Source: Rhodocyclales bacterium
GTDB lineage: Bacteria; Pseudomonadota; Gammaproteobacteria; Burkholderiales; Rhodocyclaceae
Direction: 5' to 3'
NCBI GenBank assembly: GCA_016183655.1
Contig: JACPEH010000008.1
Coordinates: forward strand, 310,001-374,000
Length of the DNA: 64,000 bases
Below the pieces are notes generated by a model. The model saw nothing but the letters and a program-made list of their open reading frames with translations. It was not told the origin of the DNA and did not search any database. Of the stretch, positions 35,448-46,578 are shown one piece after another (within the stretch, counting starts at the first letter, position 1; each line of letters starts with the position of its first letter). A program made the position numbers and the translations under genes.

Positions 35448-37511
35448 TTAGGCGCGGACGACCCAGAAGGTCAGCAGCATGACCAGGCCGATGATCATGG
35501 TGAAGGCGTAGCTGTAGATGTGGCCGGTCTGGAAGAAGCGGACGATGGAAGCGATCCAGCCAACCATCTTTGCCGAACCATTCACCATCACACCGTCGAT
35601 CACGGCGACATCGCCTCCCTTCCACAGGCCGGTACCGAGCTTGCGCGCGCCGCCGGCGAAGAAGGCTTCGTTGAACTTGTCGAAGTAATACTTGTTGTCG
35701 AGCACCGTGTACAGCCACTCGAAGCGCGCCTTGATCGCCGCCGGGATGTCCGGGCGCTTCATGTAGAAGAACCAGGACAGCGCGACGCCGGCAAAGGCCA
35801 GCCAGAACGGCGCGGTCGACAGGGCATGCACGGCCATCGCAGTGGCGCCGTGGAAGTGCTCGGCCAGCGTCGCCATTGCCGGATGCGCCTCGGCATTGAC
35901 GGCGATCACGCCCTTGAAATAGTCGCCGAAGAGCATCGGGCCGATGCCGATGAAACCAACGATCACCGACGGAATCGCCAGCATGACCAGCGGCAGGGTC
36001 ACCACCCAAGGCGACTCGTGCGGTTTCTGGCCCGGCGCGAGACCATGGTGGTGGTCGGGCGAGACCTCTTCGTCGTCATGATCGCCTTCGTGGGCATCCG
36101 CACCATGATCGTCGTGCGCACCATGGCCATGGCCGTCATGCGCCTTGCCGAAGCGCTCCTCGCCGTGGAAAACCAGGAAATACATGCGGAACGAGTAGAA
36201 GGCGGTGACGAAGACACCGGCGAGCACGGCGGCGTAGGCGAAGCCGGAACCCGGGATGTTCGAGAACTTGACCGCCTCGATGATCGAATCCTTCGAGTAG
36301 AAGCCGGCGAAGAACGGCGTGCCGATCAGCGCGAGCGAACCGACCAGCGACGTGATCCAGGTGATCGGCATGTACTTGCGCAGGCCGCCCATGTTGCGGA
36401 TGTCCTGGTCGTGGTGCATGCCGATGATCACCGAGCCGGCGCCGAGGAACAGCAGCGCCTTGAAGAAGGCGTGCGTCATCAGGTGGAAGATGGCGACGCC
36501 GTAGGCCGAGGCGCCGAGCGCAACGGTCATGTAGCCGAGCTGGGACAGGGTCGAGTAGGCGACGACGCGCTTGATGTCGTTCTGGATGATGCCGAGGAAG
36601 CCCATGAACAGCGCGGTGATCGCGCCGATGACGATGACGAAGGAGAGCGCCGTGTCGGACAGCTCGAACAGCGGCGACATGCGGGCGACCATGAAGATGC
36701 CGGCGGTCACCATCGTCGCCGCGTGGATCAGCGCCGAGATCGGGGTCGGGCCTTCCATCGAGTCGGGCAGCCACACGTGCAGCGGCACCTGCGCCGACTT
36801 GCCCATGGCGCCGATGAACAGCAGGATGCAGGTGACGGTCATCAGCGACCACTCGGCGGCGCCCCAGAGGTTGACCGTGGTCTTGGCGAATTCCGGCGCA
36901 TGCTCGAAAACGGTCTTGTAGTCGAGGGTGCCGAAGTAGGCCAGGATGAAGCCGATGCCGAGGATGAAGCCGAAGTCGCCGACGCGGTTGACCAGGAAGG
37001 CCTTCATGTTGGCGAAGATCGCCGTCGGCCGCGTGTACCAGAAGCCGATCAGCAGGTAGGAGACGAGGCCGACCGCTTCCCAGCCGAAGAACAGCTGCAT
37101 GAAGTTGTTGCTCATCACCAGCATCAGCATCGAGAAGGTGAACAGCGAGATGTAGCTGAAGAAGCGGTTGTAGCCCGGGTCTTCCTGCATGTAGCCGATG
37201 GTATAGACGTGCACCATCAGCGACACCGAGGTGACGACGATCATCATCGTCGCCGTTAGTGCGTCGATCAGGAAGCCGACTTCGAACTTGTAGTCGCCGG
37301 AGGTCAGCCACTGGTAAACCGGACCGTTGAAGGTGTTGCCGGCCAGCACGTCCTTGAAGATGATGCAGGAGGCGACGAAGGCGATGGCGACGCCGGCGAT
37401 GGTCGCCGTATGTGCCACCCAGCGCGGGATGATGCGGCAGAACAGACCGGCGATGATCGCGCCGACGAGGGGCGCCAGCGGCACCAGCAGATAGAGGCTC
37501 TTCATTTCCAT
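35448..37511 (-). CDS. nuoL: NADH-quinone oxidoreductase subunit L
   Basis: This is the most distal pump subunit, with 687 residues. VPLHVWLPDSMEGPTPISALIHAATMVTAG and KRVVAYSTLSQLGYM are conserved. A His/Asp-rich cytosolic loop (HDGHGHGAHDDHGADAHEGDHDDEE) lies before the C-terminal helices; it could bind metal, but it is common in this lineage. The amphipathic lateral helix and last membrane helix follow. The first of two close ATGs (37511, MEMKSL) has aaggg upstream; the second is two codons later. Confidence 0.96.
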   Translation of the reverse strand: MEMKSLYLLVPLAPLVGAIIAGLFCRIIPRWVAHTATIAGVAIAFVASCIIFKDVLAGNTFNGPVYQWLTSGDYKFEVGFLIDALTATMMIVVTSVSLMVHVYTIGYMQEDPGYNRFFSYISLFTFSMLMLVMSNNFMQLFFGWEAVGLVSYLLIGFWYTRPTAIFANMKAFLVNRVGDFGFILGIGFILAYFGTLDYKTVFEHAPEFAKTTVNLWGAAEWSLMTVTCILLFIGAMGKSAQVPLHVWLPDSMEGPTPISALIHAATMVTAGIFMVARMSPLFELSDTALSFVIVIGAITALFMGFLGIIQNDIKRVVAYSTLSQLGYMTVALGASAYGVAIFHLMTHAFFKALLFLGAGSVIIGMHHDQDIRNMGGLRKYMPITWITSLVGSLALIGTPFFAGFYSKDSIIEAVKFSNIPGSGFAYAAVLAGVFVTAFYSFRMYFLVFHGEERFGKAHDGHGHGAHDDHGADAHEGDHDDEEVSPDHHHGLAPGQKPHESPWVVTLPLVMLAIPSVIVGFIGIGPMLFGDYFKGVIAVNAEAHPAMATLAEHFHGATAMAVHALSTAPFWLAFAGVALSWFFYMKRPDIPAAIKARFEWLYTVLDNKYYFDKFNEAFFAGGARKLGTGLWKGGDVAVIDGVMVNGSAKMVGWIASIVRFFQTGHIYSYAFTMIIGLVMLLTFWVVRA

Positions 37512-37513
37512 GC

Positions 37514-37819
37514 TTAACCCTTCAGGCTGTCCAGATCATCCACGTGGATCGTCTGCAGGTTGCGGAACAGGACGACCAGGATGGCGAGGCCGATCGCCGA
37601 TTCGGCGGCGGCCACGGTGAGGATGAAGAAGACGAATACCTGACCGGCGAGGTCGCCGAGGTAATGCGAGAAGGCGACGAAGTTCATGTTCACCGCCAGC
37701 AGCATCAGCTCGATCGCCATCATCAGGACAATCAGGTTCTTCCGGTTGAGGAAGATGCCCACGACGCCGATCGAAAACAGGATCGCGCCTAGGGTCAGGA
37801 AATGCGAGAGTGTCAGCAA
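37514..37819 (-). CDS. nuoK: NADH-quinone oxidoreductase subunit K
   Basis: The product has 101 residues and three helices, with the conserved glutamates in [17 protein letters not shown] and [11 protein letters not shown]. No ATG is available at the right place. The TTG at 37819 yields [23 protein letters not shown], the normal family start, and is preceded by a near-perfect gggagg five bases away. The track start is a TTG four codons further upstream, inside that ribosome site, so it is not used. Confidence 0.95.
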   Translation of the reverse strand: MLTLSHFLTLGAILFSIGVVGIFLNRKNLIVLMMAIELMLLAVNMNFVAFSHYLGDLAGQVFVFFILTVAAAESAIGLAILVVLFRNLQTIHVDDLDSLKG

Positions 37820-37898
37820 GTTGCCTCCCAATGTTCGTCGTTCAGGGCCGCGCGCCGCTCAGGCGTCACGACCCGGCTCGGATTCTTGTCTATCGAAT

Positions 37899-38501
37899 TC
37901 AGTCTTGTTTTTCGGACGGCATCTGCAGCACGCGCACCCGATCCTTGGCCTGGACGCGGATCTGCTTCGCCGGGTCGGTACTCTTCGTCGGCTTCCGGCC
38001 GCGATAGGTGATCGCGATGGCGGCGACGATCGCCACCAGCAGCACCACCGAGGCGAGCTCGAACGGATAGACGAAATCGGTGTAGATCAGGCGGCCGAGG
38101 GCCTTGGTGTTGGAGACGCCGGCCGGCACCTGCGGCGCATCCGACTCCATCACGCCCAGGTAGTTGGCGCTGAGCACGGCGCCGAGCTCGAAGAGCATCA
38201 CCAGGCCGACGATCAGGCCGAGCGGCAGGTAGCTCCAGAACTTCTCGCGCAGGCGGTCGATGTTGATGTCGAGCATCATCACCACGAACAGGAACAGCAC
38301 CATCACCGCGCCGACGTAGATGAGGACGATGCCGATCGCCAGGAACTCGGCCTGCAGCAGCGCCCAGACGCCGCCGGCGGAGAAGAAGGCGAGGATCAGG
38401 TGCAGCACCGCGACGACGGCATTGCGTGCGGTGATCACGCGCAGGCTGGCGAAGACCAGGATCGCGGAGAGGAAGTAGAAAACGGCTGTCTTGAATTCCA
38501 T
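37899..38501 (-). CDS. nuoJ: NADH-quinone oxidoreductase subunit J
   Basis: The product has 200 residues and five helices, with the NuoJ features RNAVVAVLHLILAFFSAGGVWALL and IYVGAVMVLFLFVVMML. The last 35 residues are a charged cytosolic tail. The gap to nuoK is about 80 bp, longer than the other nuo junctions, and shows nothing else of note. Confidence 0.96.
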   Translation of the reverse strand: MEFKTAVFYFLSAILVFASLRVITARNAVVAVLHLILAFFSAGGVWALLQAEFLAIGIVLIYVGAVMVLFLFVVMMLDINIDRLREKFWSYLPLGLIVGLVMLFELGAVLSANYLGVMESDAPQVPAGVSNTKALGRLIYTDFVYPFELASVVLLVAIVAAIAITYRGRKPTKSTDPAKQIRVQAKDRVRVLQMPSEKQD

Positions 38502-38513
38502 CGTTCTTTCCCG

Positions 38514-39014
38514 TTAGCGATATTTCGCGTCGGCTTCGCGGTCGGCGGCAATCTGCGCCTCGTAGCGGTCGCCGTTGGCGAGCAGCATCGCCTTGGTGTA
38601 GTAGAGGTCGCCGCGCTTCTCGCCGTGGTACTCGAAGATGCGCGTCTCGACGATCGCGTCGACCGGACAGGCTTCCTCGCAGAAACCGCAGAAGATGCAC
38701 TTGGTCAGGTCGATGTCGTAGCGCGTCGTGCGGCGCGATTTCTGCCCGTTCGCATCCTCGCGCTCTTCCGATTCGATGGTGATCGCCAGCGCCGGGCAGA
38801 CGGCTTCGCACAGCTTGCACGCGATGCAGCGCTCTTCGCCGTTCGGATAGCGGCGCAGTGCGTGCAGGCCGCGGAAGCGGAAGCTCTGCGGGGTCTTTTC
38901 TTCCGGATAGAAGACGGTGATCTTGCGGGCAAACATGTAACGCCCGGTCACCGACATGCCCTTGAGGAGCTCCTTGAGGAGCAGGCTGTTGAATACTTCC
39001 TTGATCGCACCCAT
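38514..39014 (-). CDS. nuoI: NADH-quinone oxidoreductase subunit I
   Basis: This peripheral-arm subunit has 166 residues and carries two [4Fe-4S] clusters through [12 protein letters not shown] and [15 protein letters not shown]. The N-terminal helix sits on the membrane surface. It passes electrons from NuoG to the quinone site at NuoB/D. It lies 10 bp after nuoH. Confidence 0.97.
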   Translation of the reverse strand: MGAIKEVFNSLLLKELLKGMSVTGRYMFARKITVFYPEEKTPQSFRFRGLHALRRYPNGEERCIACKLCEAVCPALAITIESEEREDANGQKSRRTTRYDIDLTKCIFCGFCEEACPVDAIVETRIFEYHGEKRGDLYYTKAMLLANGDRYEAQIAADREADAKYR

Positions 39015-39024
39015 TATTACGCCC

Positions 39025-40074
39025 TTACTTCCAGATGTTCCACGGCGACATCATCCACACGCCAATCAGCGTCAGCCAGACGAGGCAGACCGGGATGAAG
39101 ACCTTCCAGCCCAGACGCATCAGCTGGTCGTAGCGATAGCGCGGGAACGTGGCGCGGAACCAGAGGAACAGCAGCAGGATGAACGACATCTTGGCGAACA
39201 GCCAGAGCGTGCAATCCGGCAGGAAACCGACGGGCGAAGCCCAGCCGCCGAGGAACATGATCGAAACCAGGGCCGAGATCAGGATCATGTTGGCGTATTC
39301 GGCGAGGAAGAACAGCGCGAAGGCCATGCCCGAGTATTCGGCGTGGAAGCCGGCGACGATTTCCGATTCGCCTTCGGCGAGGTCGAACGGCGCGCGGTTG
39401 GTTTCGGCAACGCCCGAGATCAGATAGACGACGAACATCGGCAGCAGCGGCAGCCAGTTCCACGACAGGAAACCGAGGCCGGCGTCGGCGAAGACGCCCT
39501 TCTGCTGCGCATGCACGATATCGACGAAGTTCAGGCTGTTCGACACCATCAGCACGGTGATCAGCGCGAAGCCCATCGAGATTTCGTACGACACCATCTG
39601 TGCCGAGGCGCGCAGGCCGCCGAGGAAGGCATACTTGGAGTTCGAAGCCCAGCCCGACAGGATGATGCCGTAGACGCCCATCGACGTGATCGCCATCACA
39701 TAGAGCAGGCTGGCGTCGATGTTGGCGAGCACCAGGTTGTCGTTGAACGGGATCACCGCCCAGGCTGCCAGCGCGGGTGCAATCGCCAGTCCCGGCGCCA
39801 TCAGGAAGATCCAGGTATTGGACTTCGTCGGGATGATGATTTCCTTGAGCAGCAGCTTGACGCCGTCGGCGATCGGCTGCAGCAGGCCCCACGGACCGAC
39901 GCGGTTCGGACCGATACGGACCTGCATCCAGCCGATGACCTTGCGCTCCCAGAACGTCAGGTAGGCGACGGCGAGCATCAGCGGCGCGACGATGGCGACG
40001 ATCTTGGCCAGCGACCAGACCAGCGGCCAGGCCGAACCGAACATGCCCGAGAAGTATTGCAGCAGCGCATCCAT
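39025..40074 (-). CDS. nuoH: NADH-quinone oxidoreductase subunit H
   Basis: The product has 349 residues and eight to nine helices. [37 protein letters not shown] and [30 protein letters not shown] form the quinone-entry E-channel. The start abuts the nuoG stop with no gap. Confidence 0.97.
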   Translation of the reverse strand: MDALLQYFSGMFGSAWPLVWSLAKIVAIVAPLMLAVAYLTFWERKVIGWMQVRIGPNRVGPWGLLQPIADGVKLLLKEIIIPTKSNTWIFLMAPGLAIAPALAAWAVIPFNDNLVLANIDASLLYVMAITSMGVYGIILSGWASNSKYAFLGGLRASAQMVSYEISMGFALITVLMVSNSLNFVDIVHAQQKGVFADAGLGFLSWNWLPLLPMFVVYLISGVAETNRAPFDLAEGESEIVAGFHAEYSGMAFALFFLAEYANMILISALVSIMFLGGWASPVGFLPDCTLWLFAKMSFILLLFLWFRATFPRYRYDQLMRLGWKVFIPVCLVWLTLIGVWMMSPWNIWK

Positions 40075-42411
40075 TTACGCACGCTCCACGGTAATCGCAC
40101 CGAACAGGTCGCCCAGCCCGGCAGTCGTTGCATGGGCCGCAGCGACGCGCACGCAGCCCGTCGGGACCGTCTCGTCGGCCTTCGCGACCAGCGTTGCCAC
40201 AGCCGCCCCCTGCCTGGCCACGACGCCGGTACCGCAAGTCAGGCCGAGACTGGACAGCGTCGCGGCGTTCATCCGCACGCTCGGCGCCGCGGCGTCGCGC
40301 GTCTGTTGCAGCGCCGGCGCGCGGCGCGCCAGCATGTCGGCGAAATGGATCGGCACGTCGCCGATGCGCTGCAGGCCGGTTGTGCCTTCGCCGGCGACCA
40401 GCGCGACATCCTTGATGCCGTTGTCGAGGCCGGAGACGAACTCGGCGCTGGCGGAAACGACCGTGTCACGCACCGCTTCGCTGGAGGTGAAGTCGAAGCC
40501 GGAGAGGCCGAGCACGTTGCCGAGCACGCGCAGCACCTTCCAGCCCGGGCGTGCTTCGCCCTGCGGCTGGACGACGCCGTTGAAGCGCTGGACGCGGCCT
40601 TCGGTGTTGATGAAGGTGCCCGAGGTCTCGGTGAAGGGGGTGATCGGCAGCAGCGCGTCGGCGTAGTCGGCGACGGCGCCGTCCTTGAACGGCGTCAGCA
40701 CGACGGTCAGCGCCGCCTGCTTGAGTGCCGCCGCCGCCAGTTGCGCATTGTGCGCATCGCGGTCAAGCTCGGCACCGAGAACGACGTAGGCCTGGCGCGG
40801 CTGCGCCAGCATTTCGTAGGCGTTGAGGCCACCGGCGCCCGGCAGCGCGCCGGCGACGTAGCCGCCGACGCTGTTGGCCGCTTCGCCGAGGAAGCCGAAG
40901 CTGGCACCGGTCAGTTTCGCCAGCTCCTGCGCCAGCGCCTGCAACAGGGCTGCCTGCGGGTGCTGTTCGGCGACGTTGCCGAGGAAGATGGCGCACTTCT
41001 CGCCGTCGATCAGGCTGGCGGCAATCGCCTTGCTCCGGTCGCACGGTTCGATCGTCTCGATGCCGGCGGGGACCGCGACGCCCTTGGCCTGGGCGGCCGC
41101 CTTGACGATGGCGCCGACGAAGAGGACCAGGTCGGCCGGAGAAACGACGACGTTCTGCTGCAGCTTGATCAGCTGGTCGTCGCCACCGACGGTGACCAGG
41201 CTGACCTTGGTGTGCTTCTTCGCCGCCTGGCGCAGACGTTGCGCGATCAGCGGCTGTTCCTTGCGCAGGAAGCTGCCGATCACCAGCGCCGCGTCGAGAT
41301 TCTTGATCTCGGCGAGCTTCATGCCCAGCCAGGGCCGGCCGGCGAGCTTGCCGTCGACCGAGAAGTCGCGGCGGCGCAGGCGGAAGTCGATGTTCTTCGA
41401 GCCGAGGCCGGCGACGACCTTCTTCAGCAGCGCCAGCTCTTCCAGCGTCGAATGCGGCGAAGCCAGCGCGCCGAGGGCGGACGGGCCATGTTGCTTGACG
41501 ATGTCGTTGAGGCCGTGCGCGACGTAGTCGAGGGCGACGTTCCATTCGACTTCGCGCAGCTGGCCGTCGACGCGGATCATCGGCTTCTGCAGGCGGGCGT
41601 CGCTGTTCAGGGCTTCGTACGAGAAGCGGTCCTTGTCGGAGATCCAGCACTCGTTGACCTCGTCGTTCTCGCGCGGCAGTACGCGCATGACGCGGTTGTT
41701 CTTGATCTGGACGATCAGGTTGGCGCCGACGCCGTCGTGCGGGCTGACCGACTTGCGGCGCTGCAGCTCCCACGAGCGGGCCGAATAGCGGAACGGCTTC
41801 GAGGTCAGCGCGCCGACCGGGCACAGGTCGATCATGTTGCCCGACAGCTCGGAGTCGACCGAGCGGCCGACGAAGGTCTGGATCTCGGCGTGCATGTTGC
41901 GGTTGGCCATGCCGAGTTCCATGATGCCGGCGATTTCCTGGCCGAAGCGGACGCAGCGCGTGCAGTGGATGCAGCGGCTCATCTCTTCCATCGAGATCAG
42001 CGGGCCGACGTTCTTGTGGAAGACGACGCGCTTCTCTTCCTGGTAGCGCGAACCGCCGGCGCCGTAGCCGACCGCCAGATCCTGCAGCTGGCATTCGCCG
42101 CCCTGGTCGCAGATCGGGCAGTCGAGCGGGTGATTGATCAGCAGGAACTCCATCACGCCCTTCTGCGCCTTGACGGCGAGCTCGGAGTGCGTGAACACCT
42201 TCATGCCGTTGGTCACCGGCGTCGCGCAGGCGGGCAGCGGCTTCGGCGCCTTCTCGACCTGCACCAGGCACATGCGGCAGTTGGCGGCGATCGAGAGTTT
42301 CTTGTGGTAGCAGAAGTGCGGGATGTAGGCCCCGACCTGCTGGGCGGCGTCCATGACGGTGCTGCCGTCCGGAACCTGTACCTGCTTGCCGTCGATTTCG
42401 ATTTCCAGCAT
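40075..42411 (-). CDS. nuoG: NADH-quinone oxidoreductase subunit G
   Basis: The product has 778 residues. An N-terminal [2Fe-2S] ferredoxin domain (HFCYHKKLSIAANCRMCLVQ), a His-ligated segment (CPICDQGGECQLQDLAVGYG), a 4Fe-4S site (CIHCTRCVRFG) and a long C-terminal molybdopterin-oxidoreductase-like domain without catalytic function follow in order. It forms the electron wire after NuoF. The start at 42411 lies 9 bp after nuoF. Confidence 0.97.
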   Translation of the reverse strand: MLEIEIDGKQVQVPDGSTVMDAAQQVGAYIPHFCYHKKLSIAANCRMCLVQVEKAPKPLPACATPVTNGMKVFTHSELAVKAQKGVMEFLLINHPLDCPICDQGGECQLQDLAVGYGAGGSRYQEEKRVVFHKNVGPLISMEEMSRCIHCTRCVRFGQEIAGIMELGMANRNMHAEIQTFVGRSVDSELSGNMIDLCPVGALTSKPFRYSARSWELQRRKSVSPHDGVGANLIVQIKNNRVMRVLPRENDEVNECWISDKDRFSYEALNSDARLQKPMIRVDGQLREVEWNVALDYVAHGLNDIVKQHGPSALGALASPHSTLEELALLKKVVAGLGSKNIDFRLRRRDFSVDGKLAGRPWLGMKLAEIKNLDAALVIGSFLRKEQPLIAQRLRQAAKKHTKVSLVTVGGDDQLIKLQQNVVVSPADLVLFVGAIVKAAAQAKGVAVPAGIETIEPCDRSKAIAASLIDGEKCAIFLGNVAEQHPQAALLQALAQELAKLTGASFGFLGEAANSVGGYVAGALPGAGGLNAYEMLAQPRQAYVVLGAELDRDAHNAQLAAAALKQAALTVVLTPFKDGAVADYADALLPITPFTETSGTFINTEGRVQRFNGVVQPQGEARPGWKVLRVLGNVLGLSGFDFTSSEAVRDTVVSASAEFVSGLDNGIKDVALVAGEGTTGLQRIGDVPIHFADMLARRAPALQQTRDAAAPSVRMNAATLSSLGLTCGTGVVARQGAAVATLVAKADETVPTGCVRVAAAHATTAGLGDLFGAITVERA

Positions 42412-42420
42412 GTCTCTACC

Positions 42421-43749
42421 TTAAGCCTTAGCCGTGAAGAAGCCACTGCCGGCGCGCTGGACGTCGACAGGAACGAGGCACTTCTTGTGTTCGATGTGGT
42501 ATTCGAATTCGCTGCCGAAGTGCTTGGTGAAGCTCTGCACCGGCAGCGAGGCGGCATCGCCGAGCGCGCAGATGGTGCGGCCCATGATGTTGTTGAGCAC
42601 GCCGTTCAGCATGTCCAGGTCTTCCGGACGGCCCTTGCCGTTCTCGATGCGATGCACGATCTTGTACAGCCACGAGGTACCCTCGCGGCAGGGCGTGCAC
42701 TGGCCGCAGGACTCTTCGTAGTAGAAGAAGGACAGACGCTCCAGCGCCTTCACCATGCAGGTCGTCTCGTCCATGACGATCACCGCGCCGGAGCCGAGCA
42801 TCGAGCCGGCCTTGCTGATGGAGTCATAGTCCATCGTGGTGTCCATCATGATGTCGCCCGGAATCACCGGTGCCGACGAACCGCCGGGGATGCAGCCCTT
42901 GAGCTTGCGGCCGCCGCGCATGCCGCCGGCCATTTCCAGCAGCGTCGCGAACGGCGTGCCGAGCGGGATTTCGTAGTTGCCGGGGCGATTGACGTGGCCC
43001 GAGATCGAGAACAGCTTGGTGCCGCCGTTGTTCGGCTTGCCGGCTTCGAGGAAGGCCTGGCCGCCCATGTTCAGGATGAACGGGATGGCGCCGAAGGTCT
43101 CGGTGTTGTTGATCGTCGTCGGCTTGCCGTAGAGGCCGAACGAGGCCGGGAACGGCGGCTTGAAGCGCGGCTGGCCCTTCTTGCCTTCGATCGATTCGAG
43201 CAGCGCGGTCTCTTCGCCGCAAATGTAGGCGCCGTAGCCGTGGTGCGCGAACAGCTCGAAGTTGAAGCCGGAACCGAGCAGGTTCTGGCCGATGAAACCG
43301 GCGGCACGGGCTTCGTCGAGCGCTTCCTCGAAGCGCTTGTAGATTTCCCAGACTTCGCCGTGGATGTAGTTGTAGCCGCGGTTGGCGCCCATCGCGTAGG
43401 CGGCGATGGCCATGCCCTCGATCACCGAGTGCGGGTTGTAGCGCAGGATGTCGCGGTCCTTGAAGGTGCCGGGCTCGCCTTCGTCCGAGTTGCAGACGAC
43501 ATACTTGTCGCCGGGGAACGAACGCGGCATGAACGACCACTTGAGGCCGGTCGGGAAGCCGGCGCCGCCGCGGCCGCGCAGCACCGAGGCCTTCACTTCG
43601 GCGATGACCTGTTCCTGCGGGATCTTTTCTTCGAGGATGCGCTTCAGCGCCTTGTAGCCGCCGCGCTTGACGTAATCGGCCAGATGCCAGGCGTTGTCGC
43701 CGTCGAGGCCGGCGGTCAGGACCGGATTGATTGCACCGAGGATCGCCAT
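42421..43749 (-). CDS. nuoF: NADH-quinone oxidoreductase subunit F
   Basis: This 442-residue subunit binds NADH and [22 protein letters not shown] and [21 protein letters not shown]-type motifs (here [21 protein letters not shown]) and [15 protein letters not shown] for the [4Fe-4S] cluster are present. The ATG at 43749 overlaps the nuoE TAA by one base (TAATG); the longer track ORF is a shadow. It is a paralogue of hoxF in the same window. Confidence 0.97.
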   Translation of the reverse strand: MAILGAINPVLTAGLDGDNAWHLADYVKRGGYKALKRILEEKIPQEQVIAEVKASVLRGRGGAGFPTGLKWSFMPRSFPGDKYVVCNSDEGEPGTFKDRDILRYNPHSVIEGMAIAAYAMGANRGYNYIHGEVWEIYKRFEEALDEARAAGFIGQNLLGSGFNFELFAHHGYGAYICGEETALLESIEGKKGQPRFKPPFPASFGLYGKPTTINNTETFGAIPFILNMGGQAFLEAGKPNNGGTKLFSISGHVNRPGNYEIPLGTPFATLLEMAGGMRGGRKLKGCIPGGSSAPVIPGDIMMDTTMDYDSISKAGSMLGSGAVIVMDETTCMVKALERLSFFYYEESCGQCTPCREGTSWLYKIVHRIENGKGRPEDLDMLNGVLNNIMGRTICALGDAASLPVQSFTKHFGSEFEYHIEHKKCLVPVDVQRAGSGFFTAKA

Positions 43750-44222
43750 TATTCGAGCTCCGCCAGCAATTTGTCGATCTGCTCCGGATTCATCCAGCTG
43801 CACATCTTGCGGTTGTTGACGATCATCACCGGCGCGTCGCCGCAGGCGCCCATGCACTCGCCCTGCTTCAGCGTGAACTTGCCGTCCGGCGTCGTCTCGT
43901 CGTACCCGATGCCGAGCTTCTTCTGCAGGTACTCGCCGGCATCGACGCCACCGGTCAGCATGCACGGCAGGTTGGTGCACACGGTCAGCTTGTACTTGCC
44001 GACCGGCTTCAGGTCGTACATGTTGTAGAAGGAGGCCACTTCATAGGCGGCGATCGGCTCGATGCCGATGTAACGGGCCACGTATTCGATGGTTTCCGGC
44101 GCCAGCCAGCCCTTTTCTTCCTGGGCAATCTGCAGGCCGGCCATGATCGCCGACTGGAACTGCTCGGCCGGATACTTGGCCAGTTCGCGGTCGATCTTCT
44201 TGAGGGATTCGGGCGTCAGCAT
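43749..44222 (-). CDS. nuoE: NADH-quinone oxidoreductase subunit E
   Basis: The product has 157 residues with a thioredoxin-like fold and a [2Fe-2S] cluster. Cysteines in [12 protein letters not shown] and [16 protein letters not shown] give the full four-ligand pattern, unlike the degenerate NuoE-like part of HoxF. Both ends overlap neighbours by one base (nuoD TGATG and nuoF TAATG). Confidence 0.96.
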   Translation of the reverse strand: MLTPESLKKIDRELAKYPAEQFQSAIMAGLQIAQEEKGWLAPETIEYVARYIGIEPIAAYEVASFYNMYDLKPVGKYKLTVCTNLPCMLTGGVDAGEYLQKKLGIGYDETTPDGKFTLKQGECMGACGDAPVMIVNNRKMCSWMNPEQIDKLLAELE

Positions 44223-45475
44223 CAGCGGTCGATCTCACCAAAAACAATATCCTGCGAACCGATGATCGTGACGACGTCAGCGATCATGTGGCCACGCGCC
44301 ATTTCGTCCATGGCCGACAGGTGAACGTAGCCAGGAGCGCGAATCTTCATGCGGTACGGCTTGTTGGCGCCGTCGGAGATGAAGTAGATGCCGAACTCGC
44401 CCTTCGGGTGCTCGATTGCGGCGTAGGCCTCGCCTTCCGGTACGTGAATGCCTTCGCTGAAGAGCTTGAAGTGGTGGATCAGCTCTTCCATGTTCGACTT
44501 CATGCTCTCGCGCGGCGGCGGCGCGACCTTGTAGTTGTCGGAGATGACCGGGCCGGGGTTCTCGCGCAGCCAGGCGATGCACTGCTTGATGATGCGGTTC
44601 GACTGGCGCATCTCTTCCATGCGCACCAGATAGCGGTCGTAGGAGTCGCCGGTGACACCGACCGGAATGTCGAAATCGAGGCGGTCATAGACCTCGTACG
44701 GCTGCTTCTTGCGCAGGTCCCAGGCGATCCCCGAACCGCGCAGCATGGCGCCCGAGAAACCGAGTTGCAGCGCGCGCTCCGGCGTGACGATGCCGACGTC
44801 GACCAGGCGCTGCTTCCAGATGCGGTTGTCGGTGAGCAGCGTTTCGTACTCGTCGACCAGCTTCGGGAAGCGGTTGGTAAAGTCTTCGAGGAAGTCGAGC
44901 AACGAACCGGAACGGGCCTCGTTCAGCACTTTCAGGTCGGTCGGCTTCTTCCACTTGTTTTCGGTGTATTGCGGCATGCTGTCCGGCAGGTCGCGGTAGA
45001 CACCGCCCGGCCGGTAGTAGGCCGCGTGCATGCGTGCGCCGGACACCGCCTCGTAGGCGTCGACCAGATCCTCGCGCTCACGGAAGGCGTACAGCACCAT
45101 GGTCATCGCGCCGACGTCGAGCGCGTGGCAGCCAACCCACAGCAGGTGGTTCAGGATGCGCGTGATCTCGTCGAACATGACGCGGATGTACTGCGCACGC
45201 ACCGGCACTTCGAGTTGCAGCAGCTTCTCGACGGCCATGCAGTAGGCGTGCTCGTTGCACATCATCGACACGTAGTCGAGGCGGTCCATGTACGGCACCG
45301 ACTGGATCCAGGTGCGCGTCTCGGCCAGCTTTTCGGTCGCGCGATGCAGCAGGCCGATGTGCGGGTCGGCACGCTGGACGACCTCGCCGTCGAGTTCCAG
45401 CACCAGGCGCAGAACGCCGTGCGCGGCCGGGTGCTGCGGGCCGAAGTTCAGGGTGTAGTTGCGGATCTCGGCCAT
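44222..45475 (-). CDS. nuoD: NADH-quinone oxidoreductase subunit D
   Basis: This 417-residue subunit lines the quinone site and is evolutionarily related to hydrogenase large subunits, but it lacks their nickel cysteines. [34 protein letters not shown] and the C-terminal [12 protein letters not shown] are canonical. It starts 1 bp after nuoC ends. Confidence 0.97.
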   Translation of the reverse strand: MAEIRNYTLNFGPQHPAAHGVLRLVLELDGEVVQRADPHIGLLHRATEKLAETRTWIQSVPYMDRLDYVSMMCNEHAYCMAVEKLLQLEVPVRAQYIRVMFDEITRILNHLLWVGCHALDVGAMTMVLYAFREREDLVDAYEAVSGARMHAAYYRPGGVYRDLPDSMPQYTENKWKKPTDLKVLNEARSGSLLDFLEDFTNRFPKLVDEYETLLTDNRIWKQRLVDVGIVTPERALQLGFSGAMLRGSGIAWDLRKKQPYEVYDRLDFDIPVGVTGDSYDRYLVRMEEMRQSNRIIKQCIAWLRENPGPVISDNYKVAPPPRESMKSNMEELIHHFKLFSEGIHVPEGEAYAAIEHPKGEFGIYFISDGANKPYRMKIRAPGYVHLSAMDEMARGHMIADVVTIIGSQDIVFGEIDR

Positions 45476-45476
45476 C

Positions 45477-46073
45477 TCAGAGATCTCCGTAGGTTTCTTC
45501 GCGCACGATGCGCGGGGTGTTCTCGCGGGGCTCGATCGTCACCGGCTGGTAGATGACGCGGCGCTGGTCCGGGTCGTAACGCATCTCGACGTAGCCCGAG
45601 ACCGGGAAGTCCTTGCGGAACGGATAACCGATGAAGCCGTAATCGGTGAGGATGCGGCGCAGGTCGTTGTGCCCCGGGAAGACGATGCCGTAGAGGTCGA
45701 AGGCTTCGCGCTCGAACCAGTTGGCACTGGCCCACAGCCCGGTGATCGACGGCACCGACGGGAAATCGTCGTTGTCGGCGAAGACGCGCACGCGCACACG
45801 CTGGTTGTTGGCCACCGACAGCAGGTGAACGACGACGGCGAAGCGCGGCCCCTGCCGCGCACCGTTGCCGTAGGCCGAGTAGTCGACGCCACAGAGGTCG
45901 GCGATTTCGTCGAAGCGCAGCTCGGCCTCGTCGCGCAGCGTCTGCATGACGCCGAGGTAGTCGTCGACCGAGACCTCGATGGTGATTTCACCCAGGGCGA
46001 GCTTCTTCGACTTGATGCGCTCGCCGAGATGTTTTTCCAGATTCTGGCTAAGCGTTTCCAGCTTCGCGGACAT
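45477..46073 (-). CDS. nuoC: NADH-quinone oxidoreductase subunit C
   Basis: The product has 198 residues. The conserved segment [39 protein letters not shown] and the C-terminal [18 protein letters not shown] identify it. It is a peripheral-arm scaffold subunit with no cofactor. NuoC and NuoD are separate here, not fused as in E. coli. Confidence 0.97.
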   Translation of the reverse strand: MSAKLETLSQNLEKHLGERIKSKKLALGEITIEVSVDDYLGVMQTLRDEAELRFDEIADLCGVDYSAYGNGARQGPRFAVVVHLLSVANNQRVRVRVFADNDDFPSVPSITGLWASANWFEREAFDLYGIVFPGHNDLRRILTDYGFIGYPFRKDFPVSGYVEMRYDPDQRRVIYQPVTIEPRENTPRIVREETYGDL

Positions 46074-46091
46074 GAGGCACTCTCGGTGAAA

Positions 46092-46568
46092 TTAGCGGGC
46101 GATGGTGTTGGTACGGCGGATCTTGTTCTGCAGCTGGATCAGGCCGTAAAGCAGTGCCTCGGCCGTCGGCGGACAGCCGGGAACATAGATATCGACGGGA
46201 ACGATGCGGTCGCAGCCGCGCACCACCGAATAGGAGTAGTGATAGTAGCCGCCGCCGTTGGCGCAGGACCCCATCGAGATCACCCAACGGGGCTCGGCCA
46301 TCTGGTCATAGACCTTGCGCAGCGCGGGGGCCATCTTGTTGGTCAGCGTGCCGGCAACGATCATCACGTCGGACTGGCGCGGGCTCGGGCGGAAGACGAT
46401 GCCGAAACGGTCAAGGTCGTAGCGCGAGCAGCCGGCGTGGATCATCTCGACCGCACAGCAAGCGAGGCCGAAGGTCATCGGCCACAGCGAACCGGTACGG
46501 ACGTAGTTGATCAGCTTGTCGGCCGTGGTGGTGATGAAACCTTCCTGCAGAACACCTTCGATACTCAT
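46092..46568 (-). CDS. nuoB: NADH-quinone oxidoreductase subunit B
   Basis: This 158-residue subunit carries the terminal N2 [4Fe-4S] cluster. GLACCAVEM provides the tandem cysteines, and [10 protein letters not shown] and [14 protein letters not shown] give the others. It is homologous to hydrogenase small subunits such as HoxY in this window. Confidence 0.97.
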   Translation of the reverse strand: MSIEGVLQEGFITTTADKLINYVRTGSLWPMTFGLACCAVEMIHAGCSRYDLDRFGIVFRPSPRQSDVMIVAGTLTNKMAPALRKVYDQMAEPRWVISMGSCANGGGYYHYSYSVVRGCDRIVPVDIYVPGCPPTAEALLYGLIQLQNKIRRTNTIAR

Positions 46569-46578
46569 CGCCTACCCC

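Noticed and set aside
36036-36117. His/Asp-rich repeat in nuoL as a possible separate metal-binding peptide
   Set aside because: It is in frame within a full-length NuoL and sits in the cytosolic loop that varies between species.
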